Positions 35,079 through 43,493 of a stretch of DNA of 64,000 bases are shown here, one piece after another; the stretch's first letter is position 1, and the number at the start of each line of letters is the position of its first letter. The stretch comes from an uncultured delta proteobacterium (lineage in GTDB: Bacteria > Desulfobacterota > Desulfovibrionia > Desulfovibrionales > Desulfovibrionaceae): positions 1,055,272 to 1,119,271 of the forward strand of contig LT599018.1 of NCBI GenBank assembly GCA_900079685.1. Reading direction: 5' to 3'. A model generated the notes under the pieces. The model did not search any database. It was not told the DNA's origin and saw only the letters and a program-made list of their open reading frames with translations. Both the position numbers and the translations under genes were made by a program.

Positions 35079-37604
35079 ATGAGCACGTTAGCGTACAACA
35101 TGACCGCCGCTGCCCTGTCCGTCTCCATCCTTTACGGGCTCAGCCTTATGAGCAAGGTCCGGACCTCCGTGCGCGGCAATCTTATTTCCGCTTTCGCCAT
35201 GGCCGCGGCCATCCTCGTGACCATGTACAAGGACGGGGCCTTCGGTTCTCCGGCTCTCTGGGTGGCCATCGCGGCGGGCGTCGCCTTCGGCCTGTTTCTG
35301 GCCAACAAGGTCAGGATGCTGCAAATGCCGCAGCTCGTGGCTTTTCTGCACGGCATAGGCGGCGGGGCCGCGGCCATAGTCGGCGTGCTGGTCCTGGTGG
35401 ACACCGGGGCGGAAACCGCCTTCGCCCGCGCCAGCGCGGGCCTTGCGCTCGTCACCGGCATGATAACCATCGCGGGGTCCTTCGTGGCGGCCGGGAAACT
35501 GCACCAGATACTGCCGCAAAAGCCCGTGCGCCTGAACGGCCATTCCGCGCTGATAAACCTGCTCGTGGCTCTTGCGGTGCTTTCCGTGCTTATCTGCACG
35601 TTCGCGCCGGACTTTCTGTTCCTGCCCAACGTGGCCCTGATGTTCGCCTCCGGCGCGGCGTTCGGCATCGTTTTCACCATCCGCGTGGGGGGGGCGGACA
35701 TGCCCATCACCATTTCGCTCCTCAACTCCTTCGGGGGCGTTTCCGCCGCCATCGCCGGGCTGGCCATCGCCGACCCGCTGCTGGTTGCCATCGGCGGCAT
35801 CATCGGCTCCTCCGGCTTTCTGCTCACGCGCGTCATGTGCCGGGCCATGAACCGCAAGCTCATTTCCATCCTCCTGGGCGAATCGTCCTTGCAGGGCAAA
35901 AAAATCGCGGCGGATGCGGCGAAGCAGCCCACGGAAGCAAGGAAGCAACCCGAGGCCGCCGCGCGGGCGGTATCCCCTGGTGACGGCGCGCCTGATGCCG
36001 CCGCCGTTCTCGCTTCCGCTAAAAACGTCATCATCGTACCCGGCTACGGCATGGCGCTGGCCCAGGCCCAGCACAAGGTCAAGCAACTGGCCGAGGCATT
36101 GGAAGCGAACGGCGCGAGGGTCGTGTACGCCGTCCACCCGGTCGCGGGCCGGATGCCCGGCCACATGAACGTGCTCCTGGCCGAGGCGGACGTGGACTAC
36201 GAGCAATTGCTGGAAATGGATACCGCCAACCCCATGTTCGCGGACACGGACCTGGCGGTCATCATCGGGGCCAACGACGTGGTCAACCCGGCGGCCAACA
36301 CCGCCGAGGGCACGCCCATCTACGGCATGCCCGTCCTGAACGTGGCCGAGGCGAAGAACGTCATCATCTGCAACTACGACACCAAGCCCGGTTACGCGGG
36401 CGTGGATAACCCGCTCTACGCGAAAGCCGGGGTCATCATGATGACCGGCGACGCCGCCGTTACCGTCGGGTCTTTGGTTGCAATGGCACAAAAAGGGACC
36501 GCCGGTTCCGGACAAGACGACACCGGCTCTGGAAAAGACGCCGTCGGCTCCGGGTCGCTCGGGACCACACTCCGGAGCGCGAAGAACGTCGTCATCGTGC
36601 CCGGTTACGGCATGGCGCTGGCCCAGGCCCAGCACAAGGTCAAGCAACTGGCCGACGCATTGGAAGCGAACGGCGCGAAGGTCGTGTACGCCGTCCACCC
36701 GGTCGCGGGCCGGATGCCCGGCCACATGAACGTGCTCCTGGCCGAAGCGGACGTGGATTATGAGAAACTGCTGGAAATGGAGACGGTCAACCCCATGTTC
36801 GCGGATGCGGACCTGGCGGTCGTCGTCGGGGCCAACGACGTGGTCAACCCGGCGGCCAACACCGCCGTGGATACCCCCATCTACGGTATGCCCGTCCTGA
36901 ACGTGGCGGCGGCGAAGAACGTCATCATCTGCAACTACGACACCAAACCCGGCTACGCGGGCGTGGAAAACCCCCTGTACACCCAGGCGGGTGTGACCAT
37001 GCTGCTCGGCGACGCCGCGGACTCCGTCGCGAGCCTGGTGGCCGCCCTGGCCGGAGCGGGCGATACGGGAGAAAGCGCGCACGCGGCCGAAAACCCGGAC
37101 GCGGCTGTTGCCTCGGTCCTGCATGCCGCCAAAAAAGTGGTCATCGTGCCCGGCTACGGCATGGCGCTGGCCCAGGCCCAGCACAAGGTCAAACAACTGG
37201 CCGATGCCCTGGAAGCGAACGGCGCGGAAGTGGTGTACGCCGTCCACCCGGTCGCGGGCCGGATGCCCGGCCACATGAACGTGCTCCTGGCCGAAGCGGA
37301 TGTGGATTACGAAAAATTACTGGAAATGGAGACAGTCAACCCCATGTTCGCGAACGCGGACCTGGCAGTCGTCGTCGGGGCCAACGACGTGGTCAACCCG
37401 GCGGCCAACACCGCCGTGGACACGCCCATCTACGGCATGCCCGTCCTGAACGTGGCCGAGGCGAAGAACGTCATCATCTGCAACTACGACACCAAACCCG
37501 GTTACGCGGGCGTTGAAAACCCCCTGTACACCCAGGCAGGGGTGACCATGCTGCTCGGTGACGCCTCAGAATCCGTTGAGCGCCTTATCCGGAACGCGGG
37601 ATAG
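35079..37604 (+). CDS. pntB: NAD(P) transhydrogenase beta subunit with three tandem domain III copies
   Basis: 841 residues against the usual 460 or so. Residues 1-about 270 are the normal membrane domain II. A charged linker follows, then three complete nucleotide-binding domains III at about 314-470, 501-658 and 684-841. Each contains the Rossmann loop VPGYGMALAQAQHKV, HPVAGRMPGHMNVLLAEA, GANDVVNPAANTA and a GYAGVxNPLY loop. Gly/Ser-rich and Ala/Glu-rich linkers join them. In each copy the Lys-Arg-Ser of the Escherichia coli NADP 2'-phosphate loop is replaced by Asn-Tyr-Asp. The frame is uninterrupted across all copies. A terminator follows. How one membrane domain serves three domains III is unknown. 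Confidence 0.95.
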   Translation: MSTLAYNMTAAALSVSILYGLSLMSKVRTSVRGNLISAFAMAAAILVTMYKDGAFGSPALWVAIAAGVAFGLFLANKVRMLQMPQLVAFLHGIGGGAAAIVGVLVLVDTGAETAFARASAGLALVTGMITIAGSFVAAGKLHQILPQKPVRLNGHSALINLLVALAVLSVLICTFAPDFLFLPNVALMFASGAAFGIVFTIRVGGADMPITISLLNSFGGVSAAIAGLAIADPLLVAIGGIIGSSGFLLTRVMCRAMNRKLISILLGESSLQGKKIAADAAKQPTEARKQPEAAARAVSPGDGAPDAAAVLASAKNVIIVPGYGMALAQAQHKVKQLAEALEANGARVVYAVHPVAGRMPGHMNVLLAEADVDYEQLLEMDTANPMFADTDLAVIIGANDVVNPAANTAEGTPIYGMPVLNVAEAKNVIICNYDTKPGYAGVDNPLYAKAGVIMMTGDAAVTVGSLVAMAQKGTAGSGQDDTGSGKDAVGSGSLGTTLRSAKNVVIVPGYGMALAQAQHKVKQLADALEANGAKVVYAVHPVAGRMPGHMNVLLAEADVDYEKLLEMETVNPMFADADLAVVVGANDVVNPAANTAVDTPIYGMPVLNVAAAKNVIICNYDTKPGYAGVENPLYTQAGVTMLLGDAADSVASLVAALAGAGDTGESAHAAENPDAAVASVLHAAKKVVIVPGYGMALAQAQHKVKQLADALEANGAEVVYAVHPVAGRMPGHMNVLLAEADVDYEKLLEMETVNPMFANADLAVVVGANDVVNPAANTAVDTPIYGMPVLNVAEAKNVIICNYDTKPGYAGVENPLYTQAGVTMLLGDASESVERLIRNAG
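36006..36489 (+). repeat. Domain III copy 1 (diverged N-terminal copy)
   Basis: First of three tandem repeats inside pntB, covering about residues 310-470. It keeps all nucleotide-loop motifs. It differs most from the other two, for example LEMDTANPMFADTD against LEMETVNPMFAxAD, but long stretches of DNA are still nearly identical with copies 2 and 3. Confidence 0.9.
36579..37052 (+). repeat. Domain III copy 2
   Basis: Second tandem repeat inside pntB (about residues 501-658). Its DNA is nearly identical to copy 3 over most of its length, with changes mainly at wobble positions, pointing to recent duplication or gene conversion. Confidence 0.9.
37128..37601 (+). repeat. Domain III copy 3
   Basis: Third tandem repeat inside pntB (about residues 684-841), ending the protein. 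It has the natural C-terminus of PntB (SESVERLIRNAG), so it is likely the ancestral end, with copies 1 and 2 inserted before it or derived from it. Confidence 0.88.
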
Positions 37605-37630
37605 CGTCTCCGTCCATATATAACACGCAA

Positions 37631-37660
37631 AAGGGGCGGCCGCGCGGCCGCCCCTCTTGA
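37631..37660 (+). terminator. Terminator of the pnt operon
   Basis: AGGGGCGGCCG and its complement form a perfect GC-rich stem followed by TCTT. It lies between pntB and the convergent LysR gene and may act for both. Confidence 0.75.
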
Positions 37661-37691
37661 ATCAGCGCGATACCGGGGCACGCGCCGCGCG

Positions 37692-38624
37692 TCATCCCAA
37701 AATGGGGTTCTCATATATGGTGCTGTCGGGCGGCAGTTCCTCGCGCAAGAGACGCATCAGAATTTCGTTGAAAATCTCCAGCGCTGCCACGGTTTCTTCC
37801 GTCGGAAATTTGTGCGTCAGCGCGTAGCACACCCGTTCCGGAGGCGCGGGGGCGATGCGGAATATCTCCAGATTGCCGCGCGAAAGGCAAGCCTTTGCCA
37901 GGGAATACGGAAAGATCGTCCACTGCCCGGGCTTTTGCAAGAGGTCCCGGATGACGTTGAGGCTGTCCACCCGGACCCCGCCCGGCGCCGCAGGGTCCCA
38001 GTGCTGGCTGTGCCATACCCGCAGACTGTTGCTCCACTCCATGTGCAATTCCTGCCGCGGATCAAGGTCGGCGGCGCGGACTATCCCTTCCCCGCCGCGC
38101 GCGGCCGGGGCCGCTATCGGGCGCAGCCCGACCAGGGGTTCCCGGTAGCAAGGCCGCACGGTGACGTTGGGGTTGTACTGATCGAGCAGGGAAAACCCCA
38201 CATGGATCACGCGCTTGTCCACCAGCGAATACATCTCGTCGGAATGCCGCTGCATGATCTTCAATCTCAGAAGCGGGCGGTGCTGCAAAAGTTCCGCGTA
38301 CAACCGCGAGAAGAACGCGATGTTCTGGCTTTCCAGCGACCCCACGGCCAAGGGCAGGTGCTCGCTGACCGCCTGCAACGCCTGGACGTCTTCCTGGATT
38401 TCCAGCCAACGGTTGGCGATCGTCACAAAGGCCGCCCCCGCGCGGGTCAGGGTGACCGTGCGTACGCCCTTGCGGCGCTCCACAAGCTTCGCCCCCACCT
38501 CCTCTTCCAGTCGCAGCAGGCGCTTGCTGACGCTGGACGGGGTCAGGTGCAGATCGTCCGCCGCCTGCCCCAAGGTTTTGGTCGCGACGATCCGCAGAAA
38601 CGTCCGCACGTCTTCAAGCCGCAT
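37692..38624 (-). CDS. LysR-family regulator of the tct operon
   Basis: 310 residues. The N-terminal winged helix-turn-helix (about 1-60, with LGQAADDLHLTPSSVSKRLLRLE) is followed by an effector-binding domain that is less conserved. It is transcribed away from tctC with a 211-base shared region that holds a LysR-box-like palindrome, so it probably controls the transporter and itself. The effector may be the transported carboxylate. The gene is convergent with pntB. Confidence 0.9.
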   Translation of the reverse strand: MRLEDVRTFLRIVATKTLGQAADDLHLTPSSVSKRLLRLEEEVGAKLVERRKGVRTVTLTRAGAAFVTIANRWLEIQEDVQALQAVSEHLPLAVGSLESQNIAFFSRLYAELLQHRPLLRLKIMQRHSDEMYSLVDKRVIHVGFSLLDQYNPNVTVRPCYREPLVGLRPIAAPAARGGEGIVRAADLDPRQELHMEWSNSLRVWHSQHWDPAAPGGVRVDSLNVIRDLLQKPGQWTIFPYSLAKACLSRGNLEIFRIAPAPPERVCYALTHKFPTEETVAALEIFNEILMRLLREELPPDSTIYENPILG

Positions 38625-38665
38625 GCCTCACCTGCCCTTACAAAATGGTCCTATCAGGAACATTA

Positions 38666-38687
38666 TATGCGATAAATATTCGCTATA
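38666..38687. promoter_or_regulatory. LysR-type operator candidate
   Basis: TATGCGATAAATATTCGCTA contains the inverted repeat GCGA-N7-TCGC in an AT-rich context, of the T-N11-A class. It lies 42 bases upstream of the LysR start and 150 bases upstream of tctC. Confidence 0.55.
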
Positions 38688-38835
38688 CTTTTTCCATCGC
38701 TTCTTCCATACAATACGTCAAGGAAACGTTTTCGATGCCGCACGCACGGCGTTTCAACCGGAAAAACCCACTCTTTCTTTATAAAACACACCATTCCGAG
38801 AGAAAAACAACCTTTTCGCGAACAGGAGGCATCAC

Positions 38836-39801
38836 ATGGGTCGGATCGCAAAAAAAATGGGCATCCTTGCGGCATGCATGGCGTTTTCCGCCGTTCTTTT
38901 CAGCCCTGCCATCGCCGGGGCGGCGGAGTATCCCAAAAAGAACATCACCCTCATCGTGCCCTATTCCGCGGGCGGCAGCAGCGATATCGGTGCGCGCCGT
39001 CACGCGCAGTTCCTGGAAAAGGAACTCGGCGTTTCCGTCATCATTGACAACACCGCCGGGGCCGGCGGCTGGGTGGGCTGGAACAAGCTGATGAAGGCCA
39101 AGCCCGACGGCTATACCATCGCACAGTTGAACCTCGTGTACGTTGACGGGTATCTTAACCCGGAAATGAAGCGAACCCAGAACCTGGACAGCATCACTCC
39201 GCTTGCGCGGCACGTGCTGGATACAACCGCCTGGGCCGTCAAGCCGGATTCACCCTACAAGGACGCCAAGGAACTGCTCGAATACGTCAAGGCCAACCCC
39301 GGCAAAGTGAAGGTAGCGACCTCCGGCGTGATGACCCAGCACCACATTCTGCTGATCCAGTTGGAAAAGCTGGGCTACAAGATGGAACCCGTGCACACCA
39401 ACGGCCTGGCCGACGTCATGACCATGGTGCTCGGCGGCCATGTGGACGTAGCCTCCCTCGGCGCGGGCGATGTCCGCAAGCAGGCCAGGGACGGCGAATT
39501 GCGCGCCCTGGCGGTTATGTCTCCCGAGCGCTCCCGCTTCCTGCCCGATACCCCGACGATGAAGGAAAACACCGGCCTCGCCCTGGAAGCGTATGCCGCG
39601 CGCGGCTATGCCGGCCCGGCGGGCATGGACCCGGCCGTCGTAAAAATTCTTTCCGACGCGCTGGGGAAAGCCATGAACAACCCCGAGCACATCAAGGAAA
39701 TGGAAAACCTCGGCATGGACGTGGCGTACCTTAACAGCGACGACTGGAAGGCGTTTCTGAAAAAGATCGAAAAGGAACACAAAGAAATTCTCGGCTGGTA
39801 G
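38836..39801 (+). CDS. tctC: Tripartite tricarboxylate transporter binding protein TctC
   Basis: 321 residues with a signal peptide (about 1-29) and the Bug/TctC binding fold. Family motifs are ITLIVPYSAGGSSDIGAR near the N-terminus and VIIDNTAGAGGWVGW, which bind the ligand carboxylate through main-chain and water contacts. AGGAGG precedes the ATG. It captures a carboxylate for TctAB. The amidohydrolase gene two places downstream suggests an N-acylated or lactam-type acid rather than citrate. Confidence 0.92.
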   Translation: MGRIAKKMGILAACMAFSAVLFSPAIAGAAEYPKKNITLIVPYSAGGSSDIGARRHAQFLEKELGVSVIIDNTAGAGGWVGWNKLMKAKPDGYTIAQLNLVYVDGYLNPEMKRTQNLDSITPLARHVLDTTAWAVKPDSPYKDAKELLEYVKANPGKVKVATSGVMTQHHILLIQLEKLGYKMEPVHTNGLADVMTMVLGGHVDVASLGAGDVRKQARDGELRALAVMSPERSRFLPDTPTMKENTGLALEAYAARGYAGPAGMDPAVVKILSDALGKAMNNPEHIKEMENLGMDVAYLNSDDWKAFLKKIEKEHKEILGW

Positions 39802-39808
39802 CCCTATG

Positions 39809-39835
39809 GGCCGGGCGGCCAACGGCCGCCCGGCC
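39809..39835 (+). terminator. Intergenic hairpin between tctC and tctB
   Basis: GGCCGGGCGGCC pairs with GGCCGCCCGGCC across a 3-base loop, with no T tract. It follows the binding-protein stop by 7 bases, as in the Liv operon, and likely keeps tctC mRNA more abundant. Confidence 0.65.
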
Positions 39836-39871
39836 TGAAATGCCGTAACGCCGATAACAGAGGATGCACCC

Positions 39872-40366
39872 ATGACACCGAACACCACATTTTTCCAGCG
39901 GTTCCCGCTCGACTTCTGGGTCTGCACCGTCATCTTTCTGGCTGCCGCCTTTCTCTTCGCGGATTCGCGGGGGTATCCCGACAAGGCGATTCTGTTCCCC
40001 TCCATCATGCTGGTCTGCATGATGGGCCTGAGCGCGTACTGCATGGCCGCCTCCTGCATCAAACGGCAGAAACTCCTGCGCGCCGTTGCAGCCGGGACCC
40101 GGACGCTCCCGGCAAAAACGCCCATCGACCGCAAAGCCGTCTGCGCCTTTGCCTGCATGGCCGCCGCGTACGCGTTCCTCACGCCGTATATCGGTTTCGG
40201 GCTTGCCAGCCTTATTTTCATCGGGGCCGGGACCGTCTTTTTCGGCGAAAAGGATAAACGCGCCGTCGTGGCCGTCCCGCTGGGCACAATGCTCTTCGTC
40301 TACGGTTTCTTCATCTATTTCCTTGACGTGAGCATTCCCTTCTTCCCGGCGTCCTTCGGCTCGTAA
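39872..40366 (+). CDS. tctB: Tripartite tricarboxylate transporter small membrane subunit TctB
   Basis: 164 residues with four predicted membrane helices and the weakly conserved TctB pattern (DFWVCTVIFLAAAFLFADSRGYP at the start, ending in DVSIPFFPASFG). It is needed with TctA for secondary, ion-driven uptake. It sits between tctC and tctA on one strand. Ribosome site GAGGA precedes the ATG. Confidence 0.88.
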   Translation: MTPNTTFFQRFPLDFWVCTVIFLAAAFLFADSRGYPDKAILFPSIMLVCMMGLSAYCMAASCIKRQKLLRAVAAGTRTLPAKTPIDRKAVCAFACMAAAYAFLTPYIGFGLASLIFIGAGTVFFGEKDKRAVVAVPLGTMLFVYGFFIYFLDVSIPFFPASFGS

Positions 40367-40443
40367 CCCTCTTATTCCGAGACAGAAAGCCCGCGCTGGC
40401 ACGCGCCATTGGAATTCCCGACAGCGAAATCCGGAGGAGTATC

Positions 40444-41973
40444 ATGTCCCCATTTGAAATTGCTTCAGATGTTTTTACCGTCACCAATATCGCGATAATG
40501 TCCGGCGGTCTCATATTCGGCATGGTCGCGGGCGCGCTGCCGGGCATCAGTTCCACCATGGCCGTGACCCTGCTGTTGCCGTTCACCTTCGCCCTGCCCG
40601 CCGGGTCGGGCCTGATGCTGCTGATGGCCATCTATACCGCGTCTGTTTATGGCGGCAGCATTTCCGCCATTCTCATCAACACGCCGGGCACGGGCTCTTC
40701 CGCCGCCACGGCCATTGACGGATACCAGCTCACCCGCAAGGGGCACGGCGCGCGGGCGCTGCGTATTTCGACTTTCGCCTCCGCGCTGGGCGGGGTGGTC
40801 AGCGCCATCGCCCTGATTCTCCTCTCGCCCCCGCTCTCGAAAATCTCGCTCTGGTTCGGCCCGCCGGAATATTTCCTCCTGGCCTGCCTCGGGCTCTCGG
40901 CCGTGGCCACCCTGGCGGCGAACTCCATCGCCAAAGGCATTCTCGCTGCCGTCATCGGCCTCTTTCTCGCCTCGGTCGGGCTGGACTACTCGCTCGGCAG
41001 CCCGCGCTTCACCTTCGGCATCATGGAGCTTGAGGGCGGCATATCCTTCATCCCGGCCCTGATCGGGCTGTTCGCCCTTTCCGAGGTCCTGCGGATGGCG
41101 GAAAACCGCTTCGCGCCGGACTCCAAACCCGCCGATTTCCGCAACGACAGGTTCTTCCCCTCCCTGGCCGAACTGGCGCCAACCTGGGCCACCATGGGGC
41201 GCGGCTCCGTCATCGGCACCATTATCGGCATCCTGCCCGGAGCCGGGGCCGAAATCGGGTCCTGGATCAGCTACAACACGGAAAAGCGCCTGTCCAAACA
41301 CCGCCATGAAATCGGCCACGGCTCCACCGTGGGCGTCGCCGCATCCGAAGTAGCCAACAACGCGGTTACGGGCGCGGCGCTCATTCCGCTCTTCACGCTG
41401 GGCATTCCCGGCAGTTCCGTGGCGGCGGTCATCCTGGGCGGCCTTCTCATCCATGGGCTGGTGCCGGGGCGCGAACTGTTCACCGAATACGCGACCATAA
41501 CCTACACGGCCATGTTCGGCTTCCTCATCGCCAATATCCTGATGCTCTTTTTCGGGCTCCTGCTGGTGAAGCCCTTTGCCCAGGTCACGAAGATTCCCCG
41601 GCGGTACCTCGCGCCGATCATTGTAACGCTCTGCTTTATCGGGGCCTATGCCATCAACAACAGCTTCTTCGACGTGGGCATCATGGTGGTCTTCGGGGTC
41701 ATCGGGTACGTGCTGCAAAGAGCCGGATTTCATCCCGCGCCCATCGTCCTTGCCATGATTCTCGGCCCCATGGCGGAATCGCGCTATCTCCAGATGTACA
41801 GCCTGAGCGACGGCAACGTTATCAGTTACATGTTCACCCGCCCCATTTCGCTGGCGCTGATCGGAATGATCGTACTGTTCCTCTTCTCCCCGGCCTTTTT
41901 CAAGAACGTGCAGCAAGGCCCCGCGCCCGAAACCGCACCCGGCTCCGTAAAAGACACGCAGGAGGCCGCCTGA
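40444..41973 (+). CDS. tctA: Tripartite tricarboxylate transporter large membrane subunit TctA
   Basis: 509 residues with about eleven or twelve membrane helices. It has the family hallmarks GALPGISSTMAVTLLLPFTF near the N-terminus, GTGSSAATAIDGYQL and the mirrored GILPGAGAEIGSWISY and GIPGSSVAAVILGGL in the second half. It is the ion-coupled channel of the carrier. The stop overlaps the amidohydrolase start by one base (TGATG), so the two are coupled in translation. Confidence 0.93.
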   Translation: MSPFEIASDVFTVTNIAIMSGGLIFGMVAGALPGISSTMAVTLLLPFTFALPAGSGLMLLMAIYTASVYGGSISAILINTPGTGSSAATAIDGYQLTRKGHGARALRISTFASALGGVVSAIALILLSPPLSKISLWFGPPEYFLLACLGLSAVATLAANSIAKGILAAVIGLFLASVGLDYSLGSPRFTFGIMELEGGISFIPALIGLFALSEVLRMAENRFAPDSKPADFRNDRFFPSLAELAPTWATMGRGSVIGTIIGILPGAGAEIGSWISYNTEKRLSKHRHEIGHGSTVGVAASEVANNAVTGAALIPLFTLGIPGSSVAAVILGGLLIHGLVPGRELFTEYATITYTAMFGFLIANILMLFFGLLLVKPFAQVTKIPRRYLAPIIVTLCFIGAYAINNSFFDVGIMVVFGVIGYVLQRAGFHPAPIVLAMILGPMAESRYLQMYSLSDGNVISYMFTRPISLALIGMIVLFLFSPAFFKNVQQGPAPETAPGSVKDTQEAA

Positions 41974-43118
41974 TGATTACGGATACGGTCACCCGCATCA
42001 GGGGCGGTCATGTCGTGGACCCGGCAACGGGTGAATCCGCAATACGGGATCTGTGGATCGTCAACGGCCGCGTGGCGGCAACGCAGCCCGCAGGCGGCGG
42101 CGACCACACGGACATCGACGCCGCCGGCTGCTACGTGTTCCCCGGTCTTGCCGATTTCCACCTGCACATGTTCCAGGGCGGGACGGAAATCGGCCTGCAG
42201 CCGGATTCAGTACTGCTGCCCCAGGGCGTCACCATGGCCGTGGACCAGGGCAGCGCGGGCGTTGCCAACTGCGACGCGTTTTATGCGGGAACCCTGGCAA
42301 AAACCACGGTCAGGGCTTACGCCTTCCTGCACCTCTGCCCGGCGGGCCTTGCCACCACGCGGTATTTGGAAAACATCGATCCCGCCAATTTCGACCCCGT
42401 CGCCGTGCGGGACGTGTTCGACCGCTATCCGGGCGTTTTTCGCGGCCTGAAAATCCGGCAGAGCGTCGAAATAGCCGGAAATCACGGCCTCAAACCGCTG
42501 GAGCGAACGCTGCGCATCGCGGACGACCTGGACCTGCCCGTGGTGGTGCACACCACGGACCCGGCGGGCGACATTGAAGACCTCGCCTCCATGCTGCGGC
42601 CGGGGGACGTCTTCAGCCACGTCTTTCACGGGCGCGGCCAAACCGTTCTGGACGATGCCGGAAACATCCGCCCGGCCGTCCGCGAAGCCCGGAAACGCGG
42701 GGTGTTCTTCGATACTGCTGACGGCCGCGTCCATTACGGGCTGAAGCAAATCCGCCTTGCGCTCGGCCGGGGCTTTTTACCGGACACCATCAGCACGGAC
42801 CTGACGCGCATCAGCATGTTCACCGCGCCGGTGTTCGGTCTGCCGTTCATCATGTCCAAATACCTGGCGCTGGGCATGCGGCTGGAAGACGTAGTGCGGG
42901 CCGTGACGCAGACCCCCGCGCGCATCCTCGGGCTGGACGCGGCGAAATTCGGCACCCTGCAACCGGGAGCGTATGGCGACGTCGCGCTGTTTACCCTGGC
43001 GGAAAGCGCCGCCACCATCACGGACAAGACCGGTGACACCCTTGCGCTGCCCCGGATTCTTGTGCCGCAAATGACGCTCCGGAACGGAAAAGTCGTGTAT
43101 CGGAACATCACCTTCTGA
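41973..43118 (+). CDS. Amidohydrolase/deacetylase-family metallohydrolase
   Basis: 381 residues of the amidohydrolase superfamily: N-terminal beta-strand region, TIM barrel and C-terminal strand. Metal ligands are visible: HLHMF near residue 63, a likely carbamylated Lys in FRGLKIRQS, His in VVVHTTDP and FSHVFHG, and Asp in ISTDLTR. The closest relatives by pattern are the EF_0837/AHA_3915-type deacetylases and dihydroorotase-like enzymes. It begins within the tctA stop, so it probably acts on the imported compound, for example removing an acyl group. The substrate is unproven. Confidence 0.85.
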   Translation: MITDTVTRIRGGHVVDPATGESAIRDLWIVNGRVAATQPAGGGDHTDIDAAGCYVFPGLADFHLHMFQGGTEIGLQPDSVLLPQGVTMAVDQGSAGVANCDAFYAGTLAKTTVRAYAFLHLCPAGLATTRYLENIDPANFDPVAVRDVFDRYPGVFRGLKIRQSVEIAGNHGLKPLERTLRIADDLDLPVVVHTTDPAGDIEDLASMLRPGDVFSHVFHGRGQTVLDDAGNIRPAVREARKRGVFFDTADGRVHYGLKQIRLALGRGFLPDTISTDLTRISMFTAPVFGLPFIMSKYLALGMRLEDVVRAVTQTPARILGLDAAKFGTLQPGAYGDVALFTLAESAATITDKTGDTLALPRILVPQMTLRNGKVVYRNITF

Positions 43119-43493
43119 AGCGCGCCTCCTGAAACACTACGGCTGCTTCAATCCTACCCGCCCGCCCGGCCCCGGTTACGCTCTTGCGTTTCCGGGGCCG
43201 GGCGGGCCAAAACTTTTTTCCAAAAAATGTGTGTATGACTCCCCTGCCGTTTATTCGGCAGGGACTTTGTAACAGACCGTCATTGCAACCATGATTCCCC
43301 CTATCGAACAACCGTAAGCAACGTTTTGACATCTGCGCCCCGTTGACAGAATACGTTTTTTATGTTTCGTTGCAAATACGCTTTTTTTTAAAATTAGTTG
43401 TTGTAAATGATTCTATTCCGTTCACGGCGGCGCGCCGGAAATTCCGGCTTCGTGCACAGGCAACCATACAACCTTACCACCAGGAGCGTCCTC
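43119..43493. other. Spacer with terminator and hairpin
   Basis: No gene is seen. It holds the strong terminator at 43161-43219, a second small hairpin at 43242-43263 (CCCTGCCG/CGGCAGGG) and then AT-rich DNA with a TTGACA at 43343 that could be part of the promoter for the next gene, although no good -10 box is at standard spacing. Confidence 0.55.
43161..43219 (+). terminator. Terminator of the tct-amidohydrolase operon
   Basis: A 15-bp perfect GC stem (43161-43175 with 43192-43206) and a 16-base loop, followed shortly by a T6 run at 43214-43219. Confidence 0.85.

Noticed and set aside
35088-37274. Long open frame antisense to pntB (728 codons)
   Set aside because: It mirrors the GC-rich codon bias of pntB, has His/Val/Arg-rich low-complexity translation, no ribosome site and repeats simply because pntB repeats.
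36006-37601. Triple domain III as an assembly artefact
   Set aside because: The three copies have distinct linkers and scattered differences and the frame is intact, so simple misassembly is unlikely, though long reads should confirm.
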